Shown: piece by piece, positions 25,857 through 35,598 of the stretch
Layout: each line of letters opens with the position of its first letter
Position numbering within the stretch: position 1 is the stretch's first letter
Source: Opitutaceae bacterium
Lineage (GTDB): Bacteria > Verrucomicrobiota > Verrucomicrobiia > Opitutales > Opitutaceae
DNA: 64,000 nt
NCBI GenBank assembly: GCA_028688225.1
Contig: JAQTYQ010000008.1
Location: 1-64,000, forward strand
Direction: 5' to 3'
Program-made: the position numbers and the translations under genes
The notes under the pieces: model-generated
What the model was told of the DNA's origin: nothing
Databases searched by the model: none
The model's input: only the letters and a program-made list of their open reading frames with translations

Positions 25857-27215
25857 TTAGTGTCCCGACAGGGTCGCGATGTAGTAACCGGCAATGACGG
25901 CCGTGCCGATGACGCCGGCCACGTTGGGGCCCATGGCGTGCATGAGCAGGTAGTTGCCGGGATCCGCCTTCTGGCCCTCGACCTGGGAGACGCGCGCCGC
26001 CATGGGAACCGCCGAAACCCCGGCGGAACCGATGAGCGGATTGATCTTCTCGCCGAGCGGCAGAAGGTTCATGAACTTGGCCATGAGCAGGCCGCCGGCG
26101 GTGGAGAAGCCGAAGGCCACGACGCCCAGGCCGATGATTTTCAACGTCTCGGCCCGCAGGAACGCATCGCCGGTCATGGTCATGCCGACGCTCGTGCCGA
26201 GAAAAATGGTGACGATGTTGATGATCTCGTTCTGCGAAGCCTTGAGGAGCCGGTCGGTCACGGCGCATTCACGCAGGAAGTTGCCGAGCATCAGCATGGC
26301 GATGAGGGCGGAGGCGGCGGGCACGAGCAGGATGCACAGCACGGTGACGAGGACGGCGAACGCGAGTTTCTCCAGCTTCGAGACCGGGCGCAGCGAGCGC
26401 ATGCGAATCAGGCGCTCCTGGCGGGTGGTCAGGAGGCGCATGATCGGTGGCTGGATGAGGGGCACGAGCGACATGTAGCTGTAGGCCGCCACGGCGATGG
26501 CCGGGAGCAGGTGCGGCGCGAGTTTGGTGCTGGTGAAGATGGCAGTCGGACCATCGGCGCCGCCGATGATGCCGATGGAGGCGGACTCGCCGTTGTTGAA
26601 ACCCAGGAGGGAGGCACCGAGGAAGGTGATGCACACGCCGAGCTGGGCGGCGGCGCCCAGCAATAGCGTAAGGGGCCGGGCGATGAGTGGGCCGAAGTCA
26701 GTGAGCGCACCCACGCCCAGAAAGATCAGCGGCGGGAACAATTCCCAATTGATGCCCTTCGAGAGGTAATAATAGAGGCCGCCGGGTTCGTTGCTGAAAA
26801 GATTGGCGAGCGGCTGGCCCTGCAGCACCGCGGCGCCCTCGGCCAGGTCGAGCGAGAGGATGCGGCCATGGCCGCGGGCGCGCAATTCGGGTGGTGCGAC
26901 TTCACGAGGATGGACCGGCCTGAGGGTGGCCAGCAGGTCGCCCTCGCGCACTTCCTGGCCAACCTTGACGTGCCATTGGACAATGGTGCCATCATAGGGT
27001 GACAACACCGGGCCAGGTGCCTCGTTGGTGACACCCTGGGTGGGCAGGTTCGCGATGAGCGCACCAAACGCAATCGGCACAAGCAGCAAGGGTTCGAAGC
27101 CCTTGTGTACCGCGAGGTAGAACAACACGATCACGATGCCCCACATCACGAGCATCTGCCAGGTCACGCTGGAGAAGGCGGTGAGGTGAAGGAAATTGAG
27201 CAGGTTTTGAAGCAC
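25857..27215 (-). CDS. oadB: Sodium-translocating decarboxylase beta subunit with inserted biotinyl/lipoyl-like domain
   Basis: A 452-residue membrane subunit of the OadB/GcdB/MmdB family that decarboxylates carboxybiotin and pumps Na+. The start is GTG at 27215, backed by a GGGAGAT ribosome-binding site. Family motifs are FPPLIFLGVGALTDFGPLIA, the IGIIGGADGPTAIF loop involved in Na+ and carboxybiotin handling, and GNFLRECAVTDRL. Unusually, about 80 residues (62-143) between the first helices and FPPLIF read like a barrel-sandwich domain (LSPYDGTIVQWHVKVGQEV, then GRILSLDLAEGAAV) without the biotinylation Met-Lys-Met. Its role is unknown. Flanked by oadG and birA. Confidence 0.92.
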   Translation of the reverse strand: MLQNLLNFLHLTAFSSVTWQMLVMWGIVIVLFYLAVHKGFEPLLLVPIAFGALIANLPTQGVTNEAPGPVLSPYDGTIVQWHVKVGQEVREGDLLATLRPVHPREVAPPELRARGHGRILSLDLAEGAAVLQGQPLANLFSNEPGGLYYYLSKGINWELFPPLIFLGVGALTDFGPLIARPLTLLLGAAAQLGVCITFLGASLLGFNNGESASIGIIGGADGPTAIFTSTKLAPHLLPAIAVAAYSYMSLVPLIQPPIMRLLTTRQERLIRMRSLRPVSKLEKLAFAVLVTVLCILLVPAASALIAMLMLGNFLRECAVTDRLLKASQNEIINIVTIFLGTSVGMTMTGDAFLRAETLKIIGLGVVAFGFSTAGGLLMAKFMNLLPLGEKINPLIGSAGVSAVPMAARVSQVEGQKADPGNYLLMHAMGPNVAGVIGTAVIAGYYIATLSGH

Positions 27216-27229
27216 AGAGGATCTCCCGT

Positions 27230-27625
27230 TTAGCGGATTTTATGGGACTGGTAGATCGCCCGGCGACCCTCGGCGGACCAGGCTTGCTGGGCCTCGGGGT
27301 CAGGTTTCACCATCACGATCCGATGCGGCCGGGACACCACGGACGCAACGGCGGCGGCGATTGCCGCGAGGATGCGTCCGTCGGCACCTTCGACAAGCGG
27401 CGCAGGCCGGTCCACGGCCGGGGCGGCGGCAGCCGGGGCCGGTTGTCGTTTGACAACCGGCAGCAGCCAGCCGAGGAGCGAGACCGCAAGGGAGAGCAGG
27501 CCGAGCGCCGCCAGCACGATCAGCATGCCGACCACCTGATAGCTGACGTTCTGAAGAAACGTCGGCATTCCCGTCAGCTCGGCGAGGATCGCGGGGGCGG
27601 CAAGTGCTTGCGGGAAGGGAGGCAT
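27230..27625 (-). CDS. oadG: Sodium pump decarboxylase gamma subunit, OadG family
   Basis: A 131-residue single-pass membrane protein. A hydrophobic helix at about 30-56 (VVGMLIVLAALGLLSLAVSLL) is followed by a Pro/Ala linker and a small cytoplasmic domain, AAIAAAVASVVSRPHRIVMV. The end is WSAEGRRAIYQSHKIR, the pattern typical of OadG C-termini. The gamma subunit anchors the carboxyltransferase and biotin carrier to the beta pump. It lies between the biotin carrier gene and oadB, 14 bases before the latter. Confidence 0.87.
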   Translation of the reverse strand: MPPFPQALAAPAILAELTGMPTFLQNVSYQVVGMLIVLAALGLLSLAVSLLGWLLPVVKRQPAPAAAAPAVDRPAPLVEGADGRILAAIAAAVASVVSRPHRIVMVKPDPEAQQAWSAEGRRAIYQSHKIR

Positions 27626-27701
27626 GATGCGCTCGTGTCTGGATTGCAGGCGATGGAGTTGAATGGAGAAGCCGGTGCGTCTGCGGCCATGGCCGGCGGC
27701 G

Positions 27702-28094
27702 TCAGGCGATGGCCATCAACACAACGCCTTCCTCGACGGCGTCGCCGGGGTTGACATGCACCGTGGAGACCGTGCCCGTTCTCGGCGCATAGACATAAGT
27801 GTTCATCTTCATGGCCTCAAGGGTCATGACCTGCTGGCCTTCCGTGACCTGCTGGCCGGGTTTCACGTCGACCGACGCGACCTTGCCGGAGAGCGGGCTC
27901 CTGACGTCGCCGGATCCGGTTGACGGGACGGCGGCCGGCCTGGCTGGTGCGGGCGCCGCCACGGGCACGGAGGCGAGGAGGGGCGCAGCGGGAGCAACGG
28001 CAGGCAGCACTCCGGGATCGCCGCCCTCGTCGAGCAGCTCGACCGTCACTGCGTACACTTTGCCATCAACGGTGACTTTCAGGTTTTTCGTCAT
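27702..28094 (-). CDS. Biotin carrier subunit of methylmalonyl-CoA decarboxylase
   Basis: A 130-residue carrier. The N-terminal 25 residues (NLKVTVDGKVYAVTVELLDE) match the docking segment of this group. A Pro/Ala-rich swivel follows, then a biotinyl domain (about 62-130) with EAMKM; the Lys there carries biotin. It shuttles CO2 from MmdA to the OadB pump. The gene is 27 bases after mmdA and 76 bases before oadG. It corresponds to the MmdC/gamma carrier of Propionigenium- or Veillonella-type decarboxylases. Confidence 0.93.
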   Translation of the reverse strand: MTKNLKVTVDGKVYAVTVELLDEGGDPGVLPAVAPAAPLLASVPVAAPAPARPAAVPSTGSGDVRSPLSGKVASVDVKPGQQVTEGQQVMTLEAMKMNTYVYAPRTGTVSTVHVNPGDAVEEGVVLMAIA

Positions 28095-28121
28095 GAATGC
28101 AGAAGGAAGCAGACGGCGCGA

Positions 28122-29675
28122 TTACAGGGGAATGTTGCCGTGTTTCTTCGGGGGGCGCGTCTCGCGCTTCGAGAGGGTGTTGCGCAGCGTCATCGCGAGC
28201 ACACCGCGCGTCTGCGCGGGCTCGATGATGTCGGTGATCATCGCCTTGCTCGCGGCCTCGTAAGGCGAGGCGAACTTCTGACGGTATTCGGCGGCGAGTT
28301 CCTGCTCTTTGGCCTTGGGATCGCTCGCGGAACTGATTTCACGTTTGCACAGGATCTTCACCGCGCCCTCGGCGCCCATGACGGCGATCTCCGCCGAAGG
28401 CCAGGCGTAAACAACGTCCGCCCCCATGTCGCGACTGCACATGGCGAGATAGGCGCCGCCATAGGCCTTGCGCAGGATGAAGGTCAGCTTCGGCACGGTG
28501 GACGCCGCGTAGGCGAAAAGCATTTTCGCGCCGTGCCGGATGATGCCGCCGCGCTCCTGCGCGACGCCGGGCAGGAAGCCGGGGACGTCGACGAGCGTGA
28601 CGATGGGGATGTTGAAGACGTTGCAGAAACGGATGAAGCGGGCGCCCTTGTCGGACGAGTCGATGTCGAGCGTGCCGGCTTTCTGGGCGGGGTTGTTCGC
28701 CACAAATCCAGCGACGACGCCTTGCACACGGCCAAAGCCCACCACGAGGTTTTTCGCAAAGTCGCGATGCACCTCGAGGAAATCGCCGCCATCGACCAGC
28801 CGGGCGATCACGTCGTGGACGTCAAAGGGTGTCTTGGCATCTTCCGGAATGAGTTCGTTCATCGCCGGATCGGGCGACATGTCCACGAGCGGGGTGGGGC
28901 GGTGCGGCGGATCGACGACGTTGTTCGGCGGCAGGAACGACAGGAGCTTGCGGGCGATCTGCAGGGCGGAGGCGTCGTCCTCGGCCACAAAGTGGACGTT
29001 GCCACTCACCGCGGCGTTGGCCGCCGCGCCGCCGATCTCCTCCATCGTGGTGCTCTGGCCGGTGGCCGCCTTGATGACCTCCGGGCCGCAAATGAACATG
29101 CTCGCCTGCTTCCGCGTCATGATCAGGAAGTCGGTCAGCGCGGGGGAATAGGCCGCGCCGCCGGCGCACGGACCGGCGATGATGGAGATCTGCGGCACGA
29201 GGCCGGAGAGCTCGACATTGCGGAAGAACACCTGGCCGTAACCGGAGAGCGAGTCGTCGCCCTCCTGGATGCGCGCGCCGCCGGAGTCGTTGATGCCGAT
29301 CAGCGGGATGCCGGCCTTCTGCGCGTAATCCATGATGTCGCAGACCTTCTTGGCGTGGATGCGGCCGAGCGCACCGCCGCCGACGGTGAAGTCCTGGCTG
29401 AACGCCGCGACGGGCCGGCCGTCGACATAGCCGACGCCGGTAATGACGCCGTCGCCAGGCAGGGCTTTGCCCTCGAGGCCGAAATGGTGGCAGTCGTGCT
29501 GGGCATGCAGACCCCATTCCATGAACGTGCCCTCCTGAAAAAGGGCGGTGAGCCGGTCGCGGGCGCTGAGGAGGCCTTTCTTGCGGCGTTCGGCGAGTTT
29601 TTCCTCGCCGCCGGCGGCATAGGCGGCGCGGCGCTTTTGCTCGAGTGCGCTGAGCAATGCTTTTGATATCGGCAT
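28122..29675 (-). CDS. mmdA: Methylmalonyl-CoA decarboxylase alpha subunit (carboxyltransferase)
   Basis: A 517-residue carboxyltransferase of the MmdA/PccB type. An N-terminal half has INDSGGARIQEG and IAGPCAGGAAYSPALTDF. The C-terminal half has VDVPGFLPGVAQERGGIIRHGAKML and AYGGAYLAMCSRDMGAD, both crotonase-fold oxyanion regions. It transfers the carboxylate of methylmalonyl-CoA to biotin, yielding propionyl-CoA. The PCC beta subunit is very similar. No biotin carboxylase gene lies in the window while oadG and oadB do, so the decarboxylating Na+ pump is the better call. A GGAG site sits nine bases before the ATG. Confidence 0.9.
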   Translation of the reverse strand: MPISKALLSALEQKRRAAYAAGGEEKLAERRKKGLLSARDRLTALFQEGTFMEWGLHAQHDCHHFGLEGKALPGDGVITGVGYVDGRPVAAFSQDFTVGGGALGRIHAKKVCDIMDYAQKAGIPLIGINDSGGARIQEGDDSLSGYGQVFFRNVELSGLVPQISIIAGPCAGGAAYSPALTDFLIMTRKQASMFICGPEVIKAATGQSTTMEEIGGAAANAAVSGNVHFVAEDDASALQIARKLLSFLPPNNVVDPPHRPTPLVDMSPDPAMNELIPEDAKTPFDVHDVIARLVDGGDFLEVHRDFAKNLVVGFGRVQGVVAGFVANNPAQKAGTLDIDSSDKGARFIRFCNVFNIPIVTLVDVPGFLPGVAQERGGIIRHGAKMLFAYAASTVPKLTFILRKAYGGAYLAMCSRDMGADVVYAWPSAEIAVMGAEGAVKILCKREISSASDPKAKEQELAAEYRQKFASPYEAASKAMITDIIEPAQTRGVLAMTLRNTLSKRETRPPKKHGNIPL

Positions 29676-29740
29676 GAAAAAATCTCCGGGAGGCGTTTCG
29701 GCGGTGTGAGAGGCGGTGCGGGGGGAGAGTGGGCGGCGGT

Positions 29741-30151
29741 TCAGGCCGGCGGTTTGGACGCGCAGAACTCGGTCAGCACCCCGTGCGTCGATTTGGGGTG
29801 CAGAAAGGCGACGAGCTTGCCCGCCGCGCCTTCGAAGGGTTTTTCGTGGATGAGGCGCACACCGGCGCCGGCGGCCCGGGCCAGCTGGCCGGTAATATCA
29901 TCGGTACGGAAGGCAAGGTGGTGAATGCCCTCGCCCCGGTCGGCCAGGAATTTGGCCACCGGGCTGTCGGGCGAGGTCGGTTCCAGGAGTTCCAGATGCA
30001 CGCCGCCAACATCGAAGAAGGCGGTGCGCACCTTCTGCGAGGGGACTTCCTCGCGGCGTTCACACCGCAAGCCAAGCGCCTGCTCATAAACAGGTACCGC
30101 CTGGTCGAGCGAGTGGACTGCGATGCCGAGGTGATCGATTTGTTTAATCAT
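29741..30151 (-). CDS. mce: Methylmalonyl-CoA epimerase
   Basis: A 136-residue vicinal-oxygen-chelate protein that interconverts (R)- and (S)-methylmalonyl-CoA, linking the B12 mutase to the decarboxylase. The metal and catalytic positions are visible as DHLGIAV (His), the VHLELLEP strand (Glu), GEGIHHLAF (His) and the terminal HPKSTHGVLTEF (Glu). It is the first gene of the minus-strand operon and lies divergent from mutA across 176 bases. Confidence 0.94.
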   Translation of the reverse strand: MIKQIDHLGIAVHSLDQAVPVYEQALGLRCERREEVPSQKVRTAFFDVGGVHLELLEPTSPDSPVAKFLADRGEGIHHLAFRTDDITGQLARAAGAGVRLIHEKPFEGAAGKLVAFLHPKSTHGVLTEFCASKPPA

Positions 30152-30327
30152 TTCTAATGGAGATGCCTCTGGAGGAGGTGAGTATGCTTAAGGTCGTAAA
30201 TAAGCTCTGCGCATATTTTGGCAAAGTACCATCATCGCTTGGTCTTTCGGTGATTATGCGTTGCCAAGATGATACACCAGTCTGATGGAGTGCGCCAAGA
30301 GCGGGCTACTGTCGCTGGAGATCCATC
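30152..30327. promoter_or_regulatory. Divergent control region between mce and mutA
   Basis: This 176-base gap must hold promoters for two outward-facing halves of the propionate pathway. It is more AT-rich than the flanking genes. I see only weak -10-like hexamers on each strand, no convincing -35/-10 pair and no cobalamin-riboswitch core. A GGAGA site lies before the mutA ATG. Confidence 0.55.
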
Positions 30328-32166
30328 ATGGCCATGACCACCCAGGTTGCAGCAGAGAAATTCGTCCTTCCCCCGGTGCCGGCGACTTATGCCGACTGGC
30401 GGTCGACGGTGGAGCAGGAGCTCAAGGGCGCGCCCATCGAGAAAAAGCTCGTGACCCGCATGGTGGAAGGCATCGAGGTGCAGCCGCTCTATCGTTGCGA
30501 GGACGCCGCGGCGCTGCAGCTCGCGACCGGGCCCGGCGATCTGCCTTATTTGCGCGGCACCCGGCGGCCGGCGGGGCGGGCGTGGCGTTGGGAGGCCGGC
30601 CTGGAGTCGGCCGACCATGACTTTTCTCCGCTGCCGGCGCTGGCGCTGGCCCTGGCGCGGCCGGAGTTGGGCGCGCCGGCGGCGGGGGCCGTCGCCGCCG
30701 ATCCCCTGGGCTGGCTGCTGGGCCACGGTTCGCTGCCCATGCCGCTGACCGATTGCCTCGATGACCTGGCGGAGGGGCTGCAGGCGGCTGAAAAAGCCGG
30801 CGTGTCCGCCCGGGTCGTCGGCGTCGGCGCGCAACTCTGGCACGAATGCGGCGCAACCGCCGTGCAGGAGCTGGCTTTTGCGCTCGCCACCGGCGCCGAG
30901 TACTGGCGCGCGCTGCTGGACCGCGGGCTGATGCCCGGCCGGATCGCACCGCGCACGCAGCTCGGTTTCGCTGTGGGCGTGGATTTCTTCCTGGAGATCG
31001 CCAAGTTGCGGGCCGCCCGCGTGCTCTGGGCGGGGATGACCGGCGCTTTCGGCGCCGAGGCCGAGGCCCGGAAGGCGTACCTTGCCGTCCGCACGGCCCG
31101 GTGGGACAAGACGCTCTATGACCCCCATGTGAACCTGCTCCGCGTGACCACGCAGGCGCTTTCCGCCGTCGTGGGCGGCGCCGACGCGATCGACATCCGG
31201 CCCTTCGACGAGGTGACCGGTGCTCCGACCGAGCTGGGCCGGCGCATGTCGCGCAACCTGCATGGCATCCTGGCGGAGGAGTTTGCCCTGGAAAACCAGA
31301 TCGATCCCGCCGGCGGCTCCTGGTACGTGGAGGTGCTGACCGGACAGCTCGCGCAACAGGCTTGGGCGCTTTTTCAGGAAATCGAGAAACGCGGCGGCAT
31401 GGCCGCGGCGGTTCTGGCCGGATATCCGCAACAGCTCGTGGCCAAGGCGGCCGAAGACCGGCAGGCGCAGATCGACACGCGCCGCCGGCCGATCCTCGGC
31501 ACCACGGTGCAGCCAAACCTGCGCGAGGAGCCGAAAGCCGCGCCCACGGCACCCGCTCCGGCCGGCGCGAAGCGCAAGTCCGTGCCGAAGCCGATCAAGA
31601 GCTTTTCCGCCCTCCGGGCCGCCGCCAGGCGCACCACGCTGTCCACGCTGCGCCTCGCCTGGACGCAGCAGCGTGCCGCGGGTCCGGTCGCGACCGCGCT
31701 CCAGCCGTTCCGCGCGGCCGAGGGATTTGAGAACGTGCGCCGGGCCGGCGACGATTTCCTCGCGCGCACCGGCCGCCGCGCCCGGGTCTTCCTCGCCCGG
31801 ATGGGGCCGCCCAAGCAACACCAGGCCCGCGCCGACTTCTCTGCGGGCTTCTTCGCGGCCGGCGGCTTTGAGATCGACGGCAAAAAAAGCTTCACCACGG
31901 TCGCGGAAGCCGCGGAGGCCGCCGTCGCCTCGGGCGCGGCTGTCGCCGTGCTCTGCTCGACCGATGAAACCTACCCGGAGCTGGCGCCGGCCTTCGCCCG
32001 GGCGGTCAAGGCCGCCCGCCCGGCCCCGGCCGTCGTTCTGGCCGGACATCCGGGCGAACGCGAGGCGGAGTTCCGCGCCGCCGGGTTCGACGAGTTCATC
32101 CACCTCCGCGTCAACGTCCGGACAACCCTGGCCCGGCTGCAACACCTTGCCGGCCTCCTTTCATGA
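30328..32166 (+). CDS. mutA: Methylmalonyl-CoA mutase small (beta) subunit
   Basis: A 612-residue mutase-like subunit that pairs with MutB. The TIM-barrel part contains [20 protein letters not shown] and [11 protein letters not shown], as in the catalytic chain. In the C-terminal cobalamin-like domain the B12-ligating D-x-H-x-x-G is absent; the aligned stretch reads MGPPKQHQA. This is normal for the non-catalytic small subunit. A Pro/Ala/Lys linker (about 400-430) joins the domains. The gene ends in an ATGA overlap with mutB, ensuring equal subunit supply. ATG codons at 30328 and 30334 are both possible starts. Confidence 0.92.
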   Translation: MAMTTQVAAEKFVLPPVPATYADWRSTVEQELKGAPIEKKLVTRMVEGIEVQPLYRCEDAAALQLATGPGDLPYLRGTRRPAGRAWRWEAGLESADHDFSPLPALALALARPELGAPAAGAVAADPLGWLLGHGSLPMPLTDCLDDLAEGLQAAEKAGVSARVVGVGAQLWHECGATAVQELAFALATGAEYWRALLDRGLMPGRIAPRTQLGFAVGVDFFLEIAKLRAARVLWAGMTGAFGAEAEARKAYLAVRTARWDKTLYDPHVNLLRVTTQALSAVVGGADAIDIRPFDEVTGAPTELGRRMSRNLHGILAEEFALENQIDPAGGSWYVEVLTGQLAQQAWALFQEIEKRGGMAAAVLAGYPQQLVAKAAEDRQAQIDTRRRPILGTTVQPNLREEPKAAPTAPAPAGAKRKSVPKPIKSFSALRAAARRTTLSTLRLAWTQQRAAGPVATALQPFRAAEGFENVRRAGDDFLARTGRRARVFLARMGPPKQHQARADFSAGFFAAGGFEIDGKKSFTTVAEAAEAAVASGAAVAVLCSTDETYPELAPAFARAVKAARPAPAVVLAGHPGEREAEFRAAGFDEFIHLRVNVRTTLARLQHLAGLLS

Positions 32167-34319
32167 AAATCCATCCGGATTTCACCCAGATCTCCCTTGC
32201 GGAAGCCGCGCCGGCCGCGGCGTCCGCCCGCCCTGCGGCCGCGACCAACCCCTGGATGACCAGCGAGCAGATCCCCGTGCCGCTCGTCCACACCGCGGCG
32301 GACATTGCCGCGGTGCAGCAGCCGCCCGGTTCGATGCCGGGCTTCCCGCCGTTCCTGCGCGGACCCTATCCGACGATGTACGTCGCGCGGCCCTGGACGG
32401 TGCGCCAGTATGCCGGTTTCTCGACCGCCGCCGAAAGCAACGCCTTCTACCGCCGCAACCTGGCCGCGGGCCAGATGGGGCTCTCGGTCGCCTTCGACCT
32501 GCCGACGCATCGCGGCTACGACTCCGACCATCCGCGCGTCGTGGGCGACGTCGGCAAGGCCGGCGTCGCCATCGACTCGATCCTGGACATGAAGCAGTTG
32601 TTCGACGGCATCCCGTTGCGCGGGGTCTCGGTGTCGATGACGATGAACGGGGCGGTCATCCCGATCATGGCGTTCTACATCGCCACGGCCCTGGAGCAGG
32701 GGGCGAAACTCGAGGAACTGGCGGGCACGATCCAGAACGACATCCTCAAGGAGTTCATGGTGCGCAACACCTACATCTACCCGCCCGGTCCATCGATGCG
32801 CATCATCGCCGACATCTTCGCCTACTGCGCCGGGCACATGCCGAAGTTCAACTGCATCTCGATCTCGGGCTACCACATGCAGGAGGCGGGCGCCACGGCC
32901 GACCTCGAGCTGGCCTATACCCTCGCCGACGGCCTCGAATATCTGCGGGCCGGTGTGCAGGCCGGCCTCGACATTGATGCGTTCGCCCCGCGCCTGAGCT
33001 TCTTCTGGGGCATCGGCAAGAATTTCTTCATGGAGATCGCCAAGCTGCGCGCCGCCCGCGTGCTCTGGTCGGAGATCGTCGCCGGGTTCAAGCCGCGGAA
33101 CCCGAAGTCGCTCGCGCTGCGCACCCACTCGCAGACGTCGGGCTGGAGTCTCACCGCACAGGACCCGTTCAACAACGTCGCCCGCACCTGCCTGGAGGCG
33201 CTGGCCGCGGCCGGCGGCCAGACGCAGTCGCTCCACACCAACTCGCTCGACGAGGCGATGGCGCTGCCCACCGATTTCTCGGCCCGCATCGCCCGCAATA
33301 CCCAGCTGTACCTGCAGCAGGAGACCGGCATCTGCCGCACGGTCGACCCCTGGGCCGGCTCCTACTACGTCGAGTACCTCACCGACGCGCTGATCCGGAG
33401 GGCGCGCCAGCATCTTGCGGAAGTCGAATCGCTCGGCGGCATGGCCCGGGCCATTGAAACCGGCCTGCCCAAGATGCGCATCGAGGAGGCGGCCGCCCGC
33501 CGCCAGGCCGCGATCGACTCCGGCAAGGAGAGCATCATCGGCGTCAACCAGGCTGTGCTCGAACAGGAGGCGCCCATCGACATCCTCGAGGTGGACAATG
33601 CCGCCGTGCGCGAGGCGCAGGTCCGGCGCCTCAACGAACTCAAGGCGGCGCGGGACGCCGCCGCCGTGCAGCGCGCCCTCGAGGCCATCACCGGCGCCGC
33701 CCGCAGCGGACAGGGCAACCTGCTCGAGCTGGCGGTCGCTGCCGCGCAGGCCCGCGCCACCCTCGGCGAAATCTCCGACGCGATGGAAAAAGTGTTTGGA
33801 CGTCACCAGGCGGTCATCCGTACAATCGCCGGCGTGTACCGTTCGGAATTCGGAGCCGGCCCCGAGATCGAGGAAGTGCGGGCGATGACCGACGCCTTTG
33901 CCGCGCGCGAAGGCCGGCGCCCCCGCATCTACGTCGCCAAGCTCGGCCAGGACGGCCATGACCGCGGGGCGAAGGTCGTGGCCACGGCCTACGCCGACTT
34001 CGGCTTCGACGTCGACATCGGGCCGCTCTTCCAGACTCCAGCGGAGGCCGCCCGCCAAGCGGTCGAGAACGACGTGCACGTCGTCGGCATGAGTTCGCTC
34101 GCCGCCGGCCACAAGACGCTGCTCCCGCAGCTCGTCGAGGAACTGAAGAAACTCGGCCGGCCCGACATCATGGTGGTCTGCGGCGGGGTGGTCCCGCAGC
34201 AGGACTATGACGTCTTGCGCGCCGCCGGCGCCGCGGCCATCTTCGGCCCCGGCACCCGGCTGCCCGCAGCCGGCCGCGAGATCATGCGCCTGCTCAACGA
34301 GCGCCTCGACCACGGGTAG
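32163..34319 (+). CDS. mutB: Methylmalonyl-CoA mutase large (alpha) subunit, B12-dependent
   Basis: A 718-residue catalytic subunit converting succinyl-CoA to methylmalonyl-CoA by a radical rearrangement. The N-terminal barrel has [19 protein letters not shown] and the active-site segment [17 protein letters not shown]. The C-terminal B12 domain has [12 protein letters not shown] with the cobalt-ligating His near residue 599, then GMSSLAAGH and VCGGVVP. It overlaps mutA by four bases. In a propionate-forming cell it runs in the succinyl-CoA to methylmalonyl-CoA direction. Confidence 0.96.
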   Translation: MKIHPDFTQISLAEAAPAAASARPAAATNPWMTSEQIPVPLVHTAADIAAVQQPPGSMPGFPPFLRGPYPTMYVARPWTVRQYAGFSTAAESNAFYRRNLAAGQMGLSVAFDLPTHRGYDSDHPRVVGDVGKAGVAIDSILDMKQLFDGIPLRGVSVSMTMNGAVIPIMAFYIATALEQGAKLEELAGTIQNDILKEFMVRNTYIYPPGPSMRIIADIFAYCAGHMPKFNCISISGYHMQEAGATADLELAYTLADGLEYLRAGVQAGLDIDAFAPRLSFFWGIGKNFFMEIAKLRAARVLWSEIVAGFKPRNPKSLALRTHSQTSGWSLTAQDPFNNVARTCLEALAAAGGQTQSLHTNSLDEAMALPTDFSARIARNTQLYLQQETGICRTVDPWAGSYYVEYLTDALIRRARQHLAEVESLGGMARAIETGLPKMRIEEAAARRQAAIDSGKESIIGVNQAVLEQEAPIDILEVDNAAVREAQVRRLNELKAARDAAAVQRALEAITGAARSGQGNLLELAVAAAQARATLGEISDAMEKVFGRHQAVIRTIAGVYRSEFGAGPEIEEVRAMTDAFAAREGRRPRIYVAKLGQDGHDRGAKVVATAYADFGFDVDIGPLFQTPAEAARQAVENDVHVVGMSSLAAGHKTLLPQLVEELKKLGRPDIMVVCGGVVPQQDYDVLRAAGAAAIFGPGTRLPAAGREIMRLLNERLDHG

Positions 34320-34354
34320 GCGAGATACATCATCGAGGGTGTTTTCCGCGCTGG

Positions 34355-34418
34355 AGGAGCCTGCTTGCAGGCGATCTTCTGCCGCGCCAAGAAAGGGATC
34401 GCTTGCAAGCAAGCTCCT
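34355..34418. repeat. Inverted repeat (REP-like hairpin) after mutB
   Basis: The 22-base arms 34355-34376 and 34397-34418 match at 20 positions; the right arm read in reverse complement is AGGAGCTTGCTTGCAAGCGA followed by TC. A 20-base loop separates them. This AGGAGCTTGC-type hairpin is a common intergenic repeat style in bacteria. It lies between mutB and meaB and could stabilise or end the mutB message. Confidence 0.7.
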
Positions 34419-34446
34419 ACACCAAATTCCACTTTAGCTTGCCGCC

Positions 34447-35553
34447 ATGACCAAGCCCTCCTCCTCGCATCCCGACTGGCGGCCTGAGAACGCGGGCCCC
34501 GAGTTTGCCGTCCGCATCGTGCCGGCCGGCGCCGCCAGGCCCGCCCCGCCGGCATCGCCGCATCACCCGCGCCGCCGTCACCCGGCGCCGGCGGAGTACG
34601 CCGAGGGGGTGCGGCGCGGCGACCGGTCGCTCCTCGCGCAGACCATCACGCTCATCGAAAGCGACGCCTCCGCCCGTATCGAGACGGCGCAGGCCGTGCT
34701 CGCGCAACTGCTGCCGCACACCGGCCGGTCCGTGCGCATCGGCATCACCGGCGTGCCCGGCGCGGGCAAGAGTTCGCTCATCGAGGCGTTCGGCACCTGG
34801 CTGTGCCGTCAGGGGAAAAAGGTGGCCGTGCTGGCGGTCGACCCGAGCAGCAGTGTCAGCCGTGGCAGCATTCTCGGTGACAAGACGCGCATGGAACAGC
34901 TGGCGCGCGAACCCCGCGCCTTCATCCGGCCGTCGCCCTCGGGCGGCGCGCTCGGCGGCGTCGCCCGCAAGACGCGCGAGACCATCCTCGTCTGCGAGGC
35001 CGCGGGCTACGAGGTCATCCTCGTCGAGACCGTGGGGGTGGGGCAAAGCGAGATCGCCGTGCGCTCGATGGTCGATTTCCTGCTGTTGCTCACGATCACG
35101 GGCGGGGGCGACGATCTGCAGGGCATGAAGCGCGGCTCGCTTGAGCTGGCCGACGCCGTGTGCGTGACCAAGGCCGACGGCCCGAACGCGCCGCTCGCGC
35201 AGGTGACCCAACGCATGCTCCAGGATTCGCTGCATTACCTCGCGCCGCCGTCCCCTGGCTGGCCGGCGCGGGCGCTCACCTGCTCGGCGCGCACAGGCGC
35301 AGGCGTGCCGGAGCTTTGGGGCATGGTGGAGGAGTTTCTCCAGACCACGCGGGCCAACGGCGCCCTGGTGGAGCGCCGCCGCCGGCAGAATCTTGCCTGG
35401 GCGCAGGCCATGATCGAGGAGGCGCTACGCGGGCAGTTTTTCCGCAAGCCCAAGGTCGCTGCGCGCCGCGCCGCATGGGAGCAGGCGATTCTCGACGGCA
35501 CCATTCCCGTCACTGCCGCCGTGCGCGAATTGCTGGCGCTGGGCGGGGAGTGA
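34447..35553 (+). CDS. meaB: Methylmalonyl-CoA mutase-associated GTPase MeaB
   Basis: A 368-residue G3E GTPase that loads and protects the adenosylcobalamin cofactor of the mutase. Walker A is GITGVPGAGKSSLIEAFG. AVDPSSSVSRGSILGDKTRM and the switch region ETVGVGQSE follow in order, then VTKADG for guanine recognition. A C-terminal helical dimerisation arm ends the protein. The first 45 residues are Pro/Arg/Ala-rich and probably disordered. It is 127 bases after mutB with the REP hairpin between them. Confidence 0.94.
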   Translation: MTKPSSSHPDWRPENAGPEFAVRIVPAGAARPAPPASPHHPRRRHPAPAEYAEGVRRGDRSLLAQTITLIESDASARIETAQAVLAQLLPHTGRSVRIGITGVPGAGKSSLIEAFGTWLCRQGKKVAVLAVDPSSSVSRGSILGDKTRMEQLAREPRAFIRPSPSGGALGGVARKTRETILVCEAAGYEVILVETVGVGQSEIAVRSMVDFLLLLTITGGGDDLQGMKRGSLELADAVCVTKADGPNAPLAQVTQRMLQDSLHYLAPPSPGWPARALTCSARTGAGVPELWGMVEEFLQTTRANGALVERRRRQNLAWAQAMIEEALRGQFFRKPKVAARRAAWEQAILDGTIPVTAAVRELLALGGE

Positions 35554-35598
35554 CGGTACCGACTCCTCCGGCAGCCGGGATCCGCAGTTTCCGATCGG

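Noticed and set aside
28122-29675. Annotation as propionyl-CoA carboxylase beta subunit
   Set aside because: No biotin carboxylase subunit is near, while OadG, OadB and a stand-alone carrier are; the decarboxylase Na+ pump fits better, though sequence alone cannot separate the two.
30152-30327. Cobalamin riboswitch upstream of mutA
   Set aside because: The gap is only 176 bases and lacks the B12-box core that I would expect; no paired arms of the right order are seen.
31971-34412. 813-residue minus-strand frame opposite mutB
   Set aside because: Shadow of the mutase; the sense strand carries all B12 and active-site motifs.
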